Assembly: GCA_035528895.1 (NCBI GenBank)
Contig: DATKXS010000099.1
Span: 1 to 6,823 of the forward strand
DNA from: UBA8522 sp035528895
GTDB lineage: Bacteria > Acidobacteriota > Aminicenantia > Aminicenantales > UBA8522
DNA length: 6,823 bases
Reading direction: 5' to 3'
The notes under the pieces are model-generated. The model ran no database searches. It was not told the DNA's origin and saw nothing but the letters and a program-made list of their open reading frames with translations. How positions within the stretch are numbered: the stretch's first letter is position 1; each line of letters begins with the position of its first letter. Position numbers and translations under genes: made by a program. Shown here piece after piece: positions 5,858 to 6,823 of the stretch.

Positions 5858-6781
5858 ATGTCCGACTTTCAAAAGGCCGTGAGGAAGTTTCGAATCCCGG
5901 GACTGAAAGCTGCGGTTTTTCTTTTTCTCCTGCTGGGGATCTTGTTTTCCGGGCTCCCCGCTCAGGAGGAGGACGAGGAGGTCATCGAATTCAAAGGAGT
6001 GGGGATCCACCTGAGGTTGGGAGGAGGTTATACCCTTTTATCCGGCGGCGATTTCAACACGGGTATCCAGGGGATGTATGATTGGGGGCGCCAAAGTATC
6101 GTTTCCGCCGGGTATACTCTCGGGAAGAGTGATGAGCATCCTTTGCGTTCGGGCTACGAGCTCGGCGGGGATATCGTCTATTACTTTGCCGGCCGGTTGG
6201 GCATCGGCTTGGGAGGCGGTCTGGCGCGGGTGAACAAGATGAATAAGCAGCTCTTCAACTATGCAGCCGGTCCGCTTGATTACGCCATGACGGTCGTGCC
6301 GCAGATCGATATCCTCTCCATCCGCCTGGGCCTGTTTTATGCAATTCCCCTCAATCGTCTGCTGACCATCTGTTTCAATGCCGGCCCAGCCTACTATTCG
6401 GTCGATTACAAGTACAGCGGAAACATCCAGGAACAGAACTTTACGTATGCCCTTTCTCAGAGGGCGAAGGCCAAGGACTGGGGAGCCGAGGGGGGCATCG
6501 GCCTGGAGATCCGGATGAACCAGAGGCTGACCTTCGTCCTCGAAGCCCAAGGACGGTATGCCAAGATCTCCGGATTCGACGGCGAAGAGGAATTGTACGA
6601 GTACCTGGGAGGTCCGATCTCTAGATCAGAAAAGAAGGGCATTCTCTACTATGTGGAGGAAGAGGGATATCCCCGATTGGAAGTATTCCCGGAGGCCCCC
6701 GCCACGGGCTTCAATGTCCGCGAGGCGGTCTTCGATTTTACGGGCGTCAGCTTCCGGGCCGGGCTGAATTTCAAGTTTTAA
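5858..6781 (+). CDS. Putative outer-membrane beta-barrel protein, function unknown
   Basis: The product has 307 residues. Residues 1-35 form a signal peptide: a basic N-region with K18, the hydrophobic core AAVFLFLLLGILFSG, and likely cleavage after LPA at 35. An acidic stretch EEDEEV follows. The rest is rich in Gly and aromatic residues with alternating hydrophobic strands, for example GIHLRLGGGYTLL (49-61), DIVYYFAGRLGIGLGGGLA (105-123), LSIRLGLFYAIPL (153-165), GIGLEIRMNQRLTFVLEAQG (213-232) and GVSFRAGLNFKF (296-307). The final residue is Phe, the usual C-terminal signal for BAM-mediated barrel insertion. I estimate eight to ten strands, in the size range of small OmpW/OmpA-like barrels, with a polar insertion at about 238-285. 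The start is secure: AAGGAGG (5845-5851) lies 6 nt upstream. It is separated from the transporter pair by 89 bp and may have its own promoter. No specific family recognised. Confidence 0.8.
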   Translation: MSDFQKAVRKFRIPGLKAAVFLFLLLGILFSGLPAQEEDEEVIEFKGVGIHLRLGGGYTLLSGGDFNTGIQGMYDWGRQSIVSAGYTLGKSDEHPLRSGYELGGDIVYYFAGRLGIGLGGGLARVNKMNKQLFNYAAGPLDYAMTVVPQIDILSIRLGLFYAIPLNRLLTICFNAGPAYYSVDYKYSGNIQEQNFTYALSQRAKAKDWGAEGGIGLEIRMNQRLTFVLEAQGRYAKISGFDGEEELYEYLGGPISRSEKKGILYYVEEEGYPRLEVFPEAPATGFNVREAVFDFTGVSFRAGLNFKF

Positions 6782-6803
6782 TCCGGGAACGTTTGTTTCG
6801 CGA

Positions 6804-6818
6804 GGCCCATCATGGGCC
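6804..6818. terminator. GC-rich hairpin after the barrel gene, possible terminator (window edge)
   Basis: GGCCCAT and ATGGGCC form 7-bp inverted arms about one central base. A realistic RNA hairpin would be a 5-bp GC stem with a 5-nt ATCAT loop, 22 nt past the stop codon. The bases seen downstream (GGGAT) are not T-rich and the window ends there, so it may or may not be an intrinsic terminator. Confidence 0.3.
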
Positions 6819-6823
6819 GGGAT

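Noticed and set aside
1..6823. tRNA, rRNA or CRISPR features
   Set aside because: I saw no tandem repeat-spacer pattern, no cloverleaf with a TTCGA-type arm, and no rRNA-like conserved stretch in either strand.

Overview
This window looks like chromosome of a GC-rich, diderm (two-membrane) bacterium. The bacterial signs are two good sigma70-type promoters (TTGAAG-N17-TATATT and TTGCAA-N17-TATAAT), strong Shine-Dalgarno sequences before most genes, and a secreted protein with a signal peptide, beta-strand pattern and C-terminal Phe typical of outer-membrane barrels. The style of the barrel protein and the peptidase remnant reminds me of Candidatus Aminicenantes/Acidobacteriota-like genomes. 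That is an impression, not a search result.

Layout, left to right. At the left edge (minus strand) are the first ten codons of a divergent gene. It has an ideal ribosome-binding site and an N-terminus like that of IS110-family transposases, and the binding site is buried in a 14-bp inverted repeat. Next, on the plus strand, comes a two-gene operon, gatE-gatD. These encode the two subunits of the GatDE glutamyl-tRNA(Gln) amidotransferase, an enzyme regarded as archaeal. The operon starts from a promoter so close to the gatE ATG that the mRNA would be almost leaderless.

From about 3546 to 4176 there is no intact plus-strand gene. On the minus strand this stretch holds a two-helix membrane ORF that seems to have lost its start by a one-base shift, a hairpin, and what looks like the C-terminal remnant of an M1-family aminopeptidase. 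A near-consensus promoter at the upstream edge of that remnant drives the next operon.

That operon encodes a 12-helix sodium-dependent transporter of the neurotransmitter:sodium symporter (NSS) family (TTG start) and a 41-residue MetS-like small subunit, with overlapping stop and start codons. The last gene encodes a 307-residue putative outer-membrane beta-barrel protein of unknown role, preceded by a 12-bp palindrome and a possible 22-codon upstream ORF. A GC-rich hairpin follows it at the window edge.

Functionally, gatE and gatD form one complex that makes Gln-tRNA(Gln) from mischarged Glu-tRNA(Gln). The NSS transporter and its small subunit probably import a neutral amino acid (methionine/alanine by family analogy). 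The barrel protein is not obviously linked to either. The most notable point is an archaeal-type GatDE pair, with both subunits and the asparaginase-type active site intact, in bacterial surroundings.
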